64,000 nucleotides of DNA from Pseudomonadota bacterium (GTDB taxonomy: Bacteria; Pseudomonadota; Alphaproteobacteria; Rhizobiales; Devosiaceae), in NCBI GenBank assembly GCA_023388175.1, contig JAEWGT010000008.1:258659-322658 (forward strand). The letters run 5' to 3'. Numbering within the stretch: the first letter of the stretch is position 1; every line of letters begins with the position of its first letter. The notes beneath the pieces are model-generated. The model ran no database searches and was not told the DNA's origin. It saw nothing but the letters and a program-made list of their open reading frames with translations. The translations under genes and the position numbers were made by a program. This document shows, one piece after another, positions 16,590 to 25,149 of this stretch.

Positions 16590-17858
16590 CTATTCGGCTG
16601 CTATTAGGGCAACACCCAATCCCGCCAGCATGTCCCAATATTCGGGATAGGTCTTGCCGGTGCAGGCCGGATCGAGAATGGTTATGCCCTTCACAAGCAG
16701 TCCCGCCAAAGCAAAGCTCATGGCGATGCGGTGATCGTGATAGGTTTCTATGCGCGCCGGTAGGGTTTGACCCCGGAGCGCAGGGTCGGAATGGACGACG
16801 AGATCGTCTCCCTCCTCGACGGCAAGGCCGGGACGGATGCGGTTCAATTCATTGGCGACGGCGCGAATGCGGTCGGTTTCCTTGACGCGCAGATTGGCAA
16901 TGCCGACGAAACGGACCGGCTGATTGTTGAACGCGGCAACCACCGCCATGGTGGGCACCGCGTCCTGCATCTGCGAGCCGTCGATGATTGCCGGCATGTC
17001 GGGGAACGCGGAAATGACGGCCTGGGCAGCCGCATCGGGCTGGGTAAAGGCGCCGGTGGGCACGCCCAGATCGATTTTGCCGCCCGTCAGCGCTTCGATA
17101 CCCCAGAGATAGGTGGCAGCGGAAGCATCGGGCTCTATGTGGAAGTCGGTGGCCTTGTAGCCGGTTGGCTGAACGAGCCACGAGCCATCCTCGCGGGCCT
17201 CAACTCCCGCGCCAAAGGCACGCATGGCGGCCAGAGTGAGGTCGACATAGCCGCGCGCACCAATATCCTTGCCAGTAAGTGCAACTTCAATCGGGCCATC
17301 ACCGAAAGGAGCGGCCATCAACAAAGCCGAGACATATTGGCTGGATAGGGACCCATCGATCTCCACCCTGCCCTTGCCGAAGCGGCCATTGCCACGAATG
17401 GTGACGGGCGGGCAGCCGGTGGAACTTTCTGCGGCGATGCCAAGGGACTTGAGCGCGTCGACCAGAGGCCTGATGGGCCTGAGGCGCATGTCTTCGTCGC
17501 CATCGACGGTCACCGTGCCGTCAATCGTGGCGACGGCGGCAGTGAGAAAGCGGGTGGCGGTTCCGGCATTGCCGAGAAAGAGCGGCGCGGCCGGCACCGT
17601 GAGCCTGCCGGTGCTGGTTACTCGGAAAAAGGTGGCATTGGGCTCGTCGATGCTCACGCCCATCTCGCGCAAAGCGCGGGCCATCAGCACCGTGTCCTTG
17701 CTCTTGAGCGCGCCGGTAAGCGTACTCGTTCCCTCGGCAAGCGCTGCCAACAGCAGAGCGCGATTGGTGATCGACTTGCTGCCGGGCGGCGAAACGTGGC
17801 CGGTCAAAGCACGATTGGGCGGGGTGATGGTGTAGGCGGAGGGAAGAGCGTTCGGCAT
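16590..17858 (-). CDS. aroA: 3-phosphoshikimate 1-carboxyvinyltransferase (EPSP synthase)
   Basis: AroA joins shikimate-3-phosphate and phosphoenolpyruvate in aromatic amino acid synthesis. The 422-residue protein shows PPGSKSITNRALLLAAL, LFLGNAGTATRFLTAA, DGSLSSQYVSALLMAAP, LRVKETDRI and DHRIAMSFALAG. The PEP-site loop reads GNAGTATRFL where the well-known class I enzymes have GNAGTAMRPL, so the conserved Pro is Phe. The ATG at 17858 is preferred over a TTG at 17870. It lies 90 bases downstream of ntrC on the same strand, where other Rhizobiales usually have ntrY-ntrX. Confidence 0.95.
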   Translation of the reverse strand: MPNALPSAYTITPPNRALTGHVSPPGSKSITNRALLLAALAEGTSTLTGALKSKDTVLMARALREMGVSIDEPNATFFRVTSTGRLTVPAAPLFLGNAGTATRFLTAAVATIDGTVTVDGDEDMRLRPIRPLVDALKSLGIAAESSTGCPPVTIRGNGRFGKGRVEIDGSLSSQYVSALLMAAPFGDGPIEVALTGKDIGARGYVDLTLAAMRAFGAGVEAREDGSWLVQPTGYKATDFHIEPDASAATYLWGIEALTGGKIDLGVPTGAFTQPDAAAQAVISAFPDMPAIIDGSQMQDAVPTMAVVAAFNNQPVRFVGIANLRVKETDRIRAVANELNRIRPGLAVEEGDDLVVHSDPALRGQTLPARIETYHDHRIAMSFALAGLLVKGITILDPACTGKTYPEYWDMLAGLGVALIAAE

Positions 17859-17949
17859 GATGGGGATCAATGCACCAGCGGATCAGAATCCGCAACGAAA
17901 TCCTGTCGGGCTCCGCCGCAACACCATCATCTGACGCGCATGGCTTTGG

Positions 17950-19398
17950 TCACCCACCCCTGCGGCTGTGCTTGACGATTTCGATGCTGTGGGTACGGAT
18001 CTTCTTTCGCAGCGTATTGCGATTGAGGCCGAGCAGGTCTGCCGCCTTGATCTGATTGCCGCCGCAGGCATTAAGGGCCATGGCGATGAGCGGGGCTTCC
18101 ACCTTGTCGATGACCCGCTGATACATGCCGGCAGGCGGCAGATTGGGTTCATATTCGCGCAGGATCTGTCCCACATGGGTCTCGACCGCCATGGAAATAT
18201 CCACTGGTCCCGAGCCATTTGTCGCTGCCGGGCGATCGCTGATATTGAGCTCGTTCTGCACGATTTCGGTCGAAATCTGCTCGTCGGCATAAAGCGCCGA
18301 CAAACGCCGGACGAGATTTTCCAGCTCGCGGATATTCCCCGGCCAGGAATAATTCTGCATCAACCTGATGGCGTCGACCGAAATGGTCTTGGATGCCTCG
18401 CCCTCGCGCTGGGCAAGGCGCAGGAAGTGCTGCGCCAGATCTGGAATGTCGTCGACACGTTCGCGCAGCGGCGGCAGCCGGATCGGCACGACGTTTAGGC
18501 GATAGTAGAGATCTTCGCGGAACAGGCCCTGCCGGATCATCTGGCTGAGGTCGCGGTGCGTCGCAGCGACAATGCGCACATTGGTCTTGATGGCGCTGCG
18601 GCCGCCGACCATGGTGTATTCGCCTTCCTGCAGCACACGCAGCAGGCGTGTCTGGGCGTCCATCGGCATGTCACCGATCTCGTCCAGAAACAGGGTGCCG
18701 CCTTCCGCCTGTTCAAAACGGCCCGAGGAGCGCGTATTGGCGCCGGTAAAGGCTCCCTTTTCGTGGCCGAACAGTTCAGCCTCGATCAGGTCGCGCGGTA
18801 TGGCGGCCATGTTGATGGCAACGAAGGGGCCATTGCGGCGCTTGCCGAAGTCATGCAGCGCCCGCGCCACCAGTTCCTTGCCGGTGCCGCTCTCGCCGGT
18901 GATCATCACCGTCAGATCGGTCTGCATCAGCCGCGCCAGGGCACGGTAGATGTCCTGCATCGCGGTAGAGCGGCCCACCAACGGCATGGTTTCGCCTGTT
19001 TCCTCGACCTTGCGCTCGGTGGAGCTGGGCTTTTTGGCGTCGGCCAAGGCGCGCGCCACCACCGAGAGCACTTCGGTGATGTCGAAGGGCTTGGGCAGAT
19101 ACTCATAGGCGCCAACTTCAGAGGCGCGGATTGCCGTCATGAAGGTATTCTGCGCACTCATCACGATCATGGGGAGATCGGGGCGCAGCTTCTTGATCTT
19201 GGGCATGACCTCAAAGGCATTGCCATCGGGCATGGCGACGTCGGTGATCAGGATATCTCCCTCACCACGACTGACCCAGTTCCACATGGTCGAGATATTG
19301 CCCGTCGGCCGGACTTCGTAGCCGGCGCGGGTCAGCGCCTGATTGAGCACCATGCGGATGGCGGCATCGTCATCGGCAAGCAGGACAACATGGCTCAT
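17950..19398 (-). CDS. ntrC: Nitrogen regulation response regulator NtrC (sigma-54 activator)
   Basis: NtrC activates sigma-54 promoters when nitrogen is limiting. The 482-residue protein has a receiver domain with acidic residues DDD at 9-11, phosphoacceptor Asp53 in LITDVAMPDG and Lys in LPKPFDI. The AAA+ domain follows, with GESGTGKE, the sigma-54 loop GAFTGA and the Walker B block GGTLFLDEIGDMP. The C-terminal Fis-type helix-turn-helix contains ADLLGLNRNTLRKKI. The start overlaps the ntrB stop by four bases, so the two are translationally coupled. The glnB promoter at 6223-6238 is a likely target. Confidence 0.97.
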   Translation of the reverse strand: MSHVVLLADDDAAIRMVLNQALTRAGYEVRPTGNISTMWNWVSRGEGDILITDVAMPDGNAFEVMPKIKKLRPDLPMIVMSAQNTFMTAIRASEVGAYEYLPKPFDITEVLSVVARALADAKKPSSTERKVEETGETMPLVGRSTAMQDIYRALARLMQTDLTVMITGESGTGKELVARALHDFGKRRNGPFVAINMAAIPRDLIEAELFGHEKGAFTGANTRSSGRFEQAEGGTLFLDEIGDMPMDAQTRLLRVLQEGEYTMVGGRSAIKTNVRIVAATHRDLSQMIRQGLFREDLYYRLNVVPIRLPPLRERVDDIPDLAQHFLRLAQREGEASKTISVDAIRLMQNYSWPGNIRELENLVRRLSALYADEQISTEIVQNELNISDRPAATNGSGPVDISMAVETHVGQILREYEPNLPPAGMYQRVIDKVEAPLIAMALNACGGNQIKAADLLGLNRNTLRKKIRTHSIEIVKHSRRGG

Positions 19399-20531
19399 TG
19401 GTACGAACCCTCTTCGGCTTCAGCTTGGGTCTGGAAGGCGCCACTGGCGACCGGCAATAGAATACGGAACCGCGTACGGCCCGGCCGGCTGTCGCAGTCG
19501 ATCACGCCCCCATGATCGCCGACGATCTTGGCCACCAAAGCCAGGCCGAGACCGGACCCATTGGTCTTGGTGGTAACGAACGGATCGAACAGGAAAGGCA
19601 GAATATCCGGCGGCACGCCCGGACCATTGTCCTCGATGACGATTTCGAGTGGCAAGGAAATGCGTTCGGCGACGCCAGCCACGCTGATGCGAATGCCGGG
19701 GCGGAAGGCCGTCGTCAGTCTGATTTCCGGTTTCTGTGTTCTTTCAAGGGCTTCTGAGGCGTTCTTGATCAAATTCAGGAAAATCTGAATGAGCTGATCC
19801 CGATTGCCAAAGACCGGCGGAAGCGACGGATCATATTCTTCAGAGAAGGTGATGCCCCGGGCGACACCGTTGCGCGCCAGCAGCTTCACCCGGTCCAGAA
19901 TAACGTGAATATTGATCGGCTCACGCTCCAGGGGACGCTCGTCGCCAAACACTTCCACCCGATCGATCAGGCCGACGATGCGATCGGTCTCCTCGCGGAT
20001 CAGCCGGGCTAGCGGTACTTCATCGGAGGGCACAGACTGTTCGAGCAATTGGGCAGCGCCACGGATGCCGGATAGCGGGTTCTTGATTTCATGGGCCAGC
20101 ATGGAGGCGAGACCAGTGACCGAGCGTGCCGCACCGCGCGACACCATCTGGCGGTCGATCTTGTCGGCCATGGTGCGCTCCTGGATGAGCACGGCGACGC
20201 GGCCATCCACGTCCGAAATCGGCGTGGCAAAAACGTCTGCGACGCGCTCGTCGCCGAAGCGTGAGGAGCCGACACGCACGCGATATTCGGTCATTGGCGC
20301 GCGGCGCTGGCTGACAGTTTCCACCAGCGAAATAATGGGCGAGCCAAAGGCGATCAGATCGTCCAGCGCCTGGCGCGTGAGAACACTCAGCGAAGCGCCG
20401 AAGAAAGCTTCGGCGGCATAATTGACGAACAGGATGCGCCGGTTTTCGTCCAGCACAAGAATGGGTTGCGGCAAAGCCTGCAACACGGCGCGTGCCGGTA
20501 CGGAATCGACGTTCATTTCCACGGCACTCAT
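19395..20531 (-). CDS. ntrB: Nitrogen sensor histidine kinase NtrB
   Basis: NtrB phosphorylates or dephosphorylates NtrC under control of PII. The 378-residue protein is soluble. It has an N-terminal PAS-like domain (LPQPILVLDENRRILFVNYAAEAFFG) and the phospho-acceptor His147 in LAHEIKNPLSGIRGAAQ. An HATPase domain follows with NLIKNASEAL, IEDNGPGVPP and GSGLGLALVAKI. The ATG at 20531 has GGAGGG seven bases upstream and overlaps the dusB stop as ATGA, so I prefer it to the upstream in-frame ATG at 20546. Confidence 0.96.
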   Translation of the reverse strand: MSAVEMNVDSVPARAVLQALPQPILVLDENRRILFVNYAAEAFFGASLSVLTRQALDDLIAFGSPIISLVETVSQRRAPMTEYRVRVGSSRFGDERVADVFATPISDVDGRVAVLIQERTMADKIDRQMVSRGAARSVTGLASMLAHEIKNPLSGIRGAAQLLEQSVPSDEVPLARLIREETDRIVGLIDRVEVFGDERPLEREPINIHVILDRVKLLARNGVARGITFSEEYDPSLPPVFGNRDQLIQIFLNLIKNASEALERTQKPEIRLTTAFRPGIRISVAGVAERISLPLEIVIEDNGPGVPPDILPFLFDPFVTTKTNGSGLGLALVAKIVGDHGGVIDCDSRPGRTRFRILLPVASGAFQTQAEAEEGSYQ

Positions 20532-21529
20532 GCCGCCGCCCTCCATTCGCCAGAAAACAGGGTGCCGATCAGCGAGAGGACAGCCTGCGGGTCTTCATTG
20601 TCCAGGAGCGTCTTGCGCATCGGCTTGTCGAGCGCGAGGCCTGCCGCCTCGGCATACCAGTCGAGGTGTTTCCGAGCGGCGCGCAGGCCCACCTGCGTGC
20701 CGTAGTCGCTCAGCATGTCTTCGTAATGCTGGCGGATCAGCGCCACCAGTTCGGCCCCTTGCGGGGCGGCCGGGGCATCCCTGCCCTCCAGCGCCGCGCC
20801 AATCTGCCCGACGCGCCAGGGTTGTCCCTGCGCGCCGCGCCCCAGCATCACCGCCGCCGCGCCGGATTGATCCAGCGCATGACGGGCGGTCTCGGCATCG
20901 ACAATGTCGCCATTGACCACGACAGGCACGTCAACCGCTTCCACGACGGATCGCACGAGTTCCCAGCGCGCAGCACCCTTGTAGAATTGCTGGCGGGTGC
21001 GGCCATGGACGGTGATCATCTGCGCCCCTGCCCCCACGGCCAATCTGGCGATTTCCGGCGCATTGAGGCTGTCATCGTCCCAGCCCAGGCGCATCTTGAC
21101 CGTCACCGGCAGACTGGTGGCACTGGTCACGGCTTCAACGATAGCAAGGGCCTGATCGGGCACCCGCATCAACGCCGAACCGGCATAGCCGTTGGTCACG
21201 CGCTTTGCTGGGCAACCGAAGTTGATGTCGATGATATCGGCGCCGGAATTTTCGGCAATGCGCGCGCCTTCGGCCATCCAGGTCGCTTCGCAGCCGGCAA
21301 GCTGGACCATATGCGGCAGGCTGCCCGAGCGCGTGAGCTTGCGCACCATGTCATCATGGCCCGTAGTCAGGGCAGCGCTGGCCACCATTTCGGAAACCAC
21401 CATGCCCGCGCCATGGCGCTCGGCGATTTCCCGAAATGGTCTGTCGGTAATGCCGGCCATGGGCGCCAGAAAGGCGCGGTTGCGGATGGCATGCCTCCCG
21501 ATGCTCAAAGCGCAGGCATTGCTTGCCAC
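20528..21529 (-). CDS. dusB: tRNA-dihydrouridine synthase (DusB/NifR3 family)
   Basis: The enzyme reduces uridines in the tRNA D loop with FMN and NADPH. The 333-residue protein has RNRAFLAPMAGITDRPFR, DINFGCPAKRVTNGYAGSALM, KMRLGWDD and TVHGRTRQQFY, followed by GDIVDAETAR and MLGRGAQGQPW, all standard for the DusB group. In Rhizobiales this gene, once called nifR3, is the first gene of the ntrB-ntrC operon, and the same order holds here with four-base overlaps. It is divergent from ispDF, with 172 bases between them. Confidence 0.96.
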   Translation of the reverse strand: MASNACALSIGRHAIRNRAFLAPMAGITDRPFREIAERHGAGMVVSEMVASAALTTGHDDMVRKLTRSGSLPHMVQLAGCEATWMAEGARIAENSGADIIDINFGCPAKRVTNGYAGSALMRVPDQALAIVEAVTSATSLPVTVKMRLGWDDDSLNAPEIARLAVGAGAQMITVHGRTRQQFYKGAARWELVRSVVEAVDVPVVVNGDIVDAETARHALDQSGAAAVMLGRGAQGQPWRVGQIGAALEGRDAPAAPQGAELVALIRQHYEDMLSDYGTQVGLRAARKHLDWYAEAAGLALDKPMRKTLLDNEDPQAVLSLIGTLFSGEWRAAA

Positions 21530-21701
21530 GAACTGCCCCAGAAATGGTCAAACTGAAATTGGTGCCCGCACAATAATCATTTTGGGCCGGGGCGCAACCG
21601 CTTCTACTGTTGCTACATGGGGAAATCAGCCCTGCTCTTGCCGCATGTCGGAGCGGGGGCTAGACCGTTAGTTCTGTGTCGGTTTGTGTCGAAGTGCCTA
21701 T

Positions 21702-22898
21702 ATGCCCATGCGTGCAAAATCCATAGCCGTTATTGTCGTTGCCGCCGGTAAAGGCGAACGCGCCGGGTTGGATGGGAATGCGACGCCCAAGCAATATCGA
21801 AACCTGCTGGGTGTTCCGGTTATCTCGCGCACCATTGCGGCCTTTCTCGACTATCCTCATGTCACCACTATCGTCCCGGTCATCAGTGCGGAGCATAGCG
21901 ACCGCTATAAGGCCCTGGCGCTTTCTGATCCCCGGCTGATGCAACCGGTGATCGGTGGCAAAAGCCGACAGGCCTCGGTGCTGGAGGGGCTCAAGGCCCT
22001 CGCGCCGCTACGTCCGGACCTGGTACTGATCCAGGATGCGGCACGCCCTTTCGCCGGACCGGAGCTCATAGGCGATGTCATCGCCGCATTGCAGCAGTAT
22101 GACGGGGCCATCCCCGCGCTCTCGATCACCGACACGATCAAGCGATCTCTGGATGGTCAGGAGATTGTGGGTACGGAGGACCGGCGGCTGCTGTTTTCGG
22201 CCCAGACCCCACAGGGCTTCCGCTTCGGGCAGATTTTCTCGGCGCATATGCGCGCAGGAAATGGGCGCCGCGACTTCACCGACGACGCGGAAATCGCCGA
22301 ATGGGCCGGTTTGCGCGTGGCCATGGTCATGGGCGAGCCGGCCAATATCAAGATTACCCATCCGCAGGACTTTGCACGCGCGGAACAGATTCTGCTGGGA
22401 GACGAGCGCATGGAGACCCGTATCGGCACCGGCTATGACGTGCATTCGTTCGAACCCGGTGATGCTGTCTGGCTGGGCGGTGTCAAAATCCCGCACAAGG
22501 CCAAGCTCAATGGCCATTCGGATTCCGACGTGGCCCTGCATGCGCTGACTGACGCCATTCTGGGCGCTATCGGCGAGGGCGATATCGGCGTGCATTTCCC
22601 GCCCAGCGACATGCAGTGGAAAGGCGCGGCTTCGACGATCTTTCTCAAGCATGCCGGCGACCTCGTTGCGAAAGCCGGTGGCCGTATCGTCAATTGCGAC
22701 GTGACAATCATTGCCGAAGCGCCGAAGATCGGGCCTCACGCCCCCGCCATGTGCGCGGTGATTGCCGAAACTCTGGGGATTTCGGCAAGCCGCGTGGCGG
22801 TCAAGGCGACAACCAATGAAAAGCTCGGATTCATCGGGCGGGAGGAAGGGATCGTGGCCATAGCCAGTGCAAGCGTGGAAATGCCGAGGGGGGAGTGA
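21702..22898 (+). CDS. ispDF: Bifunctional IspD/IspF enzyme of the MEP isoprenoid pathway
   Basis: The fusion carries 2-C-methyl-D-erythritol 4-phosphate cytidylyltransferase (IspD) and 2,4-cyclodiphosphate synthase (IspF). IspD covers about residues 1-230, with VVAAGKGERAG, PKQYRNLLG, LIQDAARPF and ITHPQDFARAEQILL. IspF starts at METRIGTGYDVHSFEPG and contains GHSDSDVALHALTDAILGA, GDIGVHFPPSD and ATTNEKLGFIGREEG. The IspE step lies between the two reactions and is not encoded here. Fused ispDF is typical of alphaproteobacteria. The ATG at 21702 is likely, and one at 21708 is possible. The downstream pncC ATG follows the stop codon directly. Confidence 0.96.
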   Translation: MPMRAKSIAVIVVAAGKGERAGLDGNATPKQYRNLLGVPVISRTIAAFLDYPHVTTIVPVISAEHSDRYKALALSDPRLMQPVIGGKSRQASVLEGLKALAPLRPDLVLIQDAARPFAGPELIGDVIAALQQYDGAIPALSITDTIKRSLDGQEIVGTEDRRLLFSAQTPQGFRFGQIFSAHMRAGNGRRDFTDDAEIAEWAGLRVAMVMGEPANIKITHPQDFARAEQILLGDERMETRIGTGYDVHSFEPGDAVWLGGVKIPHKAKLNGHSDSDVALHALTDAILGAIGEGDIGVHFPPSDMQWKGAASTIFLKHAGDLVAKAGGRIVNCDVTIIAEAPKIGPHAPAMCAVIAETLGISASRVAVKATTNEKLGFIGREEGIVAIASASVEMPRGE

Positions 22899-23402
22899 AT
22901 GGCAGCCAAGACCAAGCCTGACATCGGCAAACAGATCATCGATATTCTCAGCGAGCGCAACCAGACCATCGTCACGGCCGAGAGTTGTACCGGGGGCATG
23001 ATCGCGGCGGCGCTGACAGATATTCCGGGCGCCTCGGCGGCGCTGTATGGTGGCTATGTCACCTATGCCAATGCCGCCAAGTCCAAGATGATTCACGTAC
23101 AGTCGCGCCTGATCCGCGATTATGGCGCGGTGAGCAATCAGGTGGCGCGCGCCATGGCGGACGGCGCCCGCAATACCGCAAATGTCGATTTTGCCGTGGC
23201 GGTCACCGGCATTGCCGGGCCCGATGGCGGCAGCGAGAAAAAGCCGGTGGGGCTTGTCTATATTGCGGTTTCATCGGAACTGGCGACCGTGGTGATCGAG
23301 CATCGCTTCGGCGATCTGGGCCGGGATGGCGTACGCAAAGCGACTGTCGCGGCGGCGCTGGATCTGGTCCTGCAGGTGCTTACGAGCGATCCGCCGCAAT
23401 GA
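22899..23402 (+). CDS. pncC: CinA-family nicotinamide-nucleotide amidohydrolase
   Basis: The 167-residue protein is the stand-alone C-terminal CinA domain that deamidates nicotinamide mononucleotide in pyridine nucleotide recycling. Hallmarks are TIVTAESCTGGMIAAALTDIPGAS, YGGYVTYANAAKSKM, GAVSNQVARAMADGAR and VAVTGIAGPDGGSEKKPVGLVYIA. It starts at the base after the ispDF stop (TGAATG), so the genes are co-transcribed. Its last 23 bases overlap the 3' end of the convergent ABM-domain gene. Confidence 0.92.
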   Translation: MAAKTKPDIGKQIIDILSERNQTIVTAESCTGGMIAAALTDIPGASAALYGGYVTYANAAKSKMIHVQSRLIRDYGAVSNQVARAMADGARNTANVDFAVAVTGIAGPDGGSEKKPVGLVYIAVSSELATVVIEHRFGDLGRDGVRKATVAAALDLVLQVLTSDPPQ

Positions 23403-23670
23403 TCCGGTAGTCACGCCGGATCGCAGCCGTCCTGATCGCCCATTCGGACGATCTGGTTCGCGCCTGATGGGCATCGAACGCTGCCCGATCGATAAATGCC
23501 TCTTCGACCCGCCAGATCAGCGGGTCATCGGACTGGGTGACCTCAAATGAAATGCAGCCGGTCTCCTGCCGGGTGAGTCTGATGTGCTCGGGCGGATGGA
23601 GACGCACGATTGCGCATTCTTCCGGCGAGGCGCAGATCAGCGTGCCTGTCAGGCGCACCTGGGCAGCCAT
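23380..23670 (-). CDS. ABM-type monooxygenase domain protein
   Basis: The 96-residue protein has the pattern of a ferredoxin-like ABM (antibiotic biosynthesis monooxygenase, YgiN-type) domain. It has an N-terminal beta strand (RLTGTLICAS), then RLTRQETGCISFEVTQS, then VEEAFIDRAAFDAHQARTRSSEW. Members include quinol oxidases and heme- or stress-related enzymes, and many are uncharacterised. It ends within the 3' end of pncC on the opposite strand and starts three bases after the RatA-like gene, so it is probably the last gene of the lipA transcript. The substrate is unknown. Confidence 0.75.
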   Translation of the reverse strand: MAAQVRLTGTLICASPEECAIVRLHPPEHIRLTRQETGCISFEVTQSDDPLIWRVEEAFIDRAAFDAHQARTRSSEWAIRTAAIRRDYRIIAADRS

Positions 23671-23673
23671 AGA

Positions 23674-24117
23674 TCACACTCCGAACCGGCGGTCGGCCTC
23701 GTCGCAAAAGGCGCGCATGATTTCTTCCTGCTTGGCGGCAAAGGCCGGTTCGGCTACCGCCGCTATCAACGGGTTGGAAATCCTGAAGTCGATCTCGAAG
23801 CGGACGCGCGTCCCCTGCCCCTCGGGTTCAAAGCTCCAGACGCTATCGAGATAGGCAAAGGGGCCGTCCACCGCCTTGGCGCGAATAGTCCTTGCCTCAT
23901 GGTCCAGCGTCACCCGGCTAGTATAGGACTGGGTGATGGGACCGAATGAGATCGTCATTCGGGCGAGGCGCACGTCACCGGATTTCGCCGCGGGATCGGG
24001 ACGAACCTGCATGGCGCTGCAATTCGGGACAAAGCGCGGATAATCGTTGAGATCGGCGACGATATCGAACATCCGCTCCGGCAGATGCGGCACGTGCCGT
24101 TCGTAGAAGCGCTTCAT
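23674..24117 (-). CDS. RatA/Coq10-type START domain protein
   Basis: The 147-residue protein begins KRFYERHVPHLPERMFDIVADLNDYPRFVPNC, the standard opening of the Coq10/RatA group of START-like ligand-binding domains. The later part contains SYTSRVTLDHEARTI and GPFAYLDSVWSFEPEGQGTRVRFEIDF. Mitochondrial Coq10 binds coenzyme Q and supports respiration. E. coli RatA has been described as a ribosome-association toxin, though that label may not apply here. It begins directly after the lipA stop, an order common in alphaproteobacteria that suits a function in membrane respiration or lipids. Confidence 0.88.
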   Translation of the reverse strand: MKRFYERHVPHLPERMFDIVADLNDYPRFVPNCSAMQVRPDPAAKSGDVRLARMTISFGPITQSYTSRVTLDHEARTIRAKAVDGPFAYLDSVWSFEPEGQGTRVRFEIDFRISNPLIAAVAEPAFAAKQEEIMRAFCDEADRRFGV

Positions 24118-25068
24118 TCAGTGGCCAAGCCTTGCCATGCGATTGGCCTTGAGGCGCGCAAAATCCTCCCCGGCATGATGCGACGAGCGGGTCAGTGGGC
24201 TCGACGAGACCAGCAGGAAGCCCTTGGAGGTTGCAACGGTGGCGAAGGACTTGAACTCTTCCGGCGTCACGAAGCGCTGCAGCGGGTAGTGCTTCTTGGT
24301 CGGCTGCAGATATTGGCCGATGGTGAGGAAGTCGACATCTGCCGAGCGCAGGTCATCCATAAGCGCCAACACTTCGTTCCGCTCCTCGCCCAGCCCGACC
24401 ATGATACCGGACTTGGTGAAGATGGTGGGATCGAGTTCCTTGACCCGCTGCAACAGCCTGATCGAGTGGAAGTAGCGCGCGCCGGGGCGAACCTTGAGAT
24501 ATTTGGACGGCACGGTTTCGAGATTGTGGTTGAACACGTCCGGCCGGGCAGCAACCACGATTTCGAGAGCCCCATCCTTGCGCAGGAAGTCCGGCGTCAG
24601 GATTTCGATAGTCGTCTTCGGATTGCGGGCGCGAATGGCCAGGATCACGTCGGCAAAATGCTGCGCGCCGCCATCGGCCAGATCGTCACGATCAACCGAG
24701 GTGATGACCACATGTTCAAGGCCGAGCTTCTGCACGGCGATGGCAACATTTTCAGGCTCATTGGCGTCGAGCGGGCCGGGCAGACCGGTGCGCACATTGC
24801 AGAAGGCGCAAGCGCGGGTGCAGATCTCGCCCATGATCATCATGGTCGCGTGCTTCTTGCTCCAGCATTCCCCGATATTGGGGCAGCCGGCCTCTTCGCA
24901 CACTGTGACCAGACCGTTTTCGCGCACGATCTGCTGGGTTTCCTTGTAGACAGGAGATCCCGGCGCCTTGACGCGGATCCAATCCGGCTTGCGCAGCACG
25001 ATGCTGTCGGGCCGATTGGCCTTTTCTGGGTGACGCGGACGCGCCGCAATATCGATGAGCGTAACCAT
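24118..25068 (-). CDS. lipA: Lipoyl synthase (radical SAM)
   Basis: LipA inserts two sulfur atoms into octanoyl groups on lipoyl domains, making the cofactor of the E2 and E1-beta proteins encoded upstream. The 316-residue protein has the auxiliary cluster motif CEEAGCPNIGEC, the radical SAM motif CTRACAFCNV, GLEHVVITSVDRDDLADGG and a C-terminal VSSSPLTRSSHHAGEDF carrying the RSSxxA-type Ser ligand. It is separated from lpdA by a Gfo/Idh-type oxidoreductase gene. The RatA-like gene starts immediately after its stop. Confidence 0.97.
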   Translation of the reverse strand: MVTLIDIAARPRHPEKANRPDSIVLRKPDWIRVKAPGSPVYKETQQIVRENGLVTVCEEAGCPNIGECWSKKHATMMIMGEICTRACAFCNVRTGLPGPLDANEPENVAIAVQKLGLEHVVITSVDRDDLADGGAQHFADVILAIRARNPKTTIEILTPDFLRKDGALEIVVAARPDVFNHNLETVPSKYLKVRPGARYFHSIRLLQRVKELDPTIFTKSGIMVGLGEERNEVLALMDDLRSADVDFLTIGQYLQPTKKHYPLQRFVTPEEFKSFATVATSKGFLLVSSSPLTRSSHHAGEDFARLKANRMARLGH

Positions 25069-25149
25069 GTCAGTCCTGACTGGGCGGGTTGCCCGTTATA
25101 TCGCTCTCAAACGTGGCCGGTTCAACCCGGCCTTAGGGATGAAAGGCAG

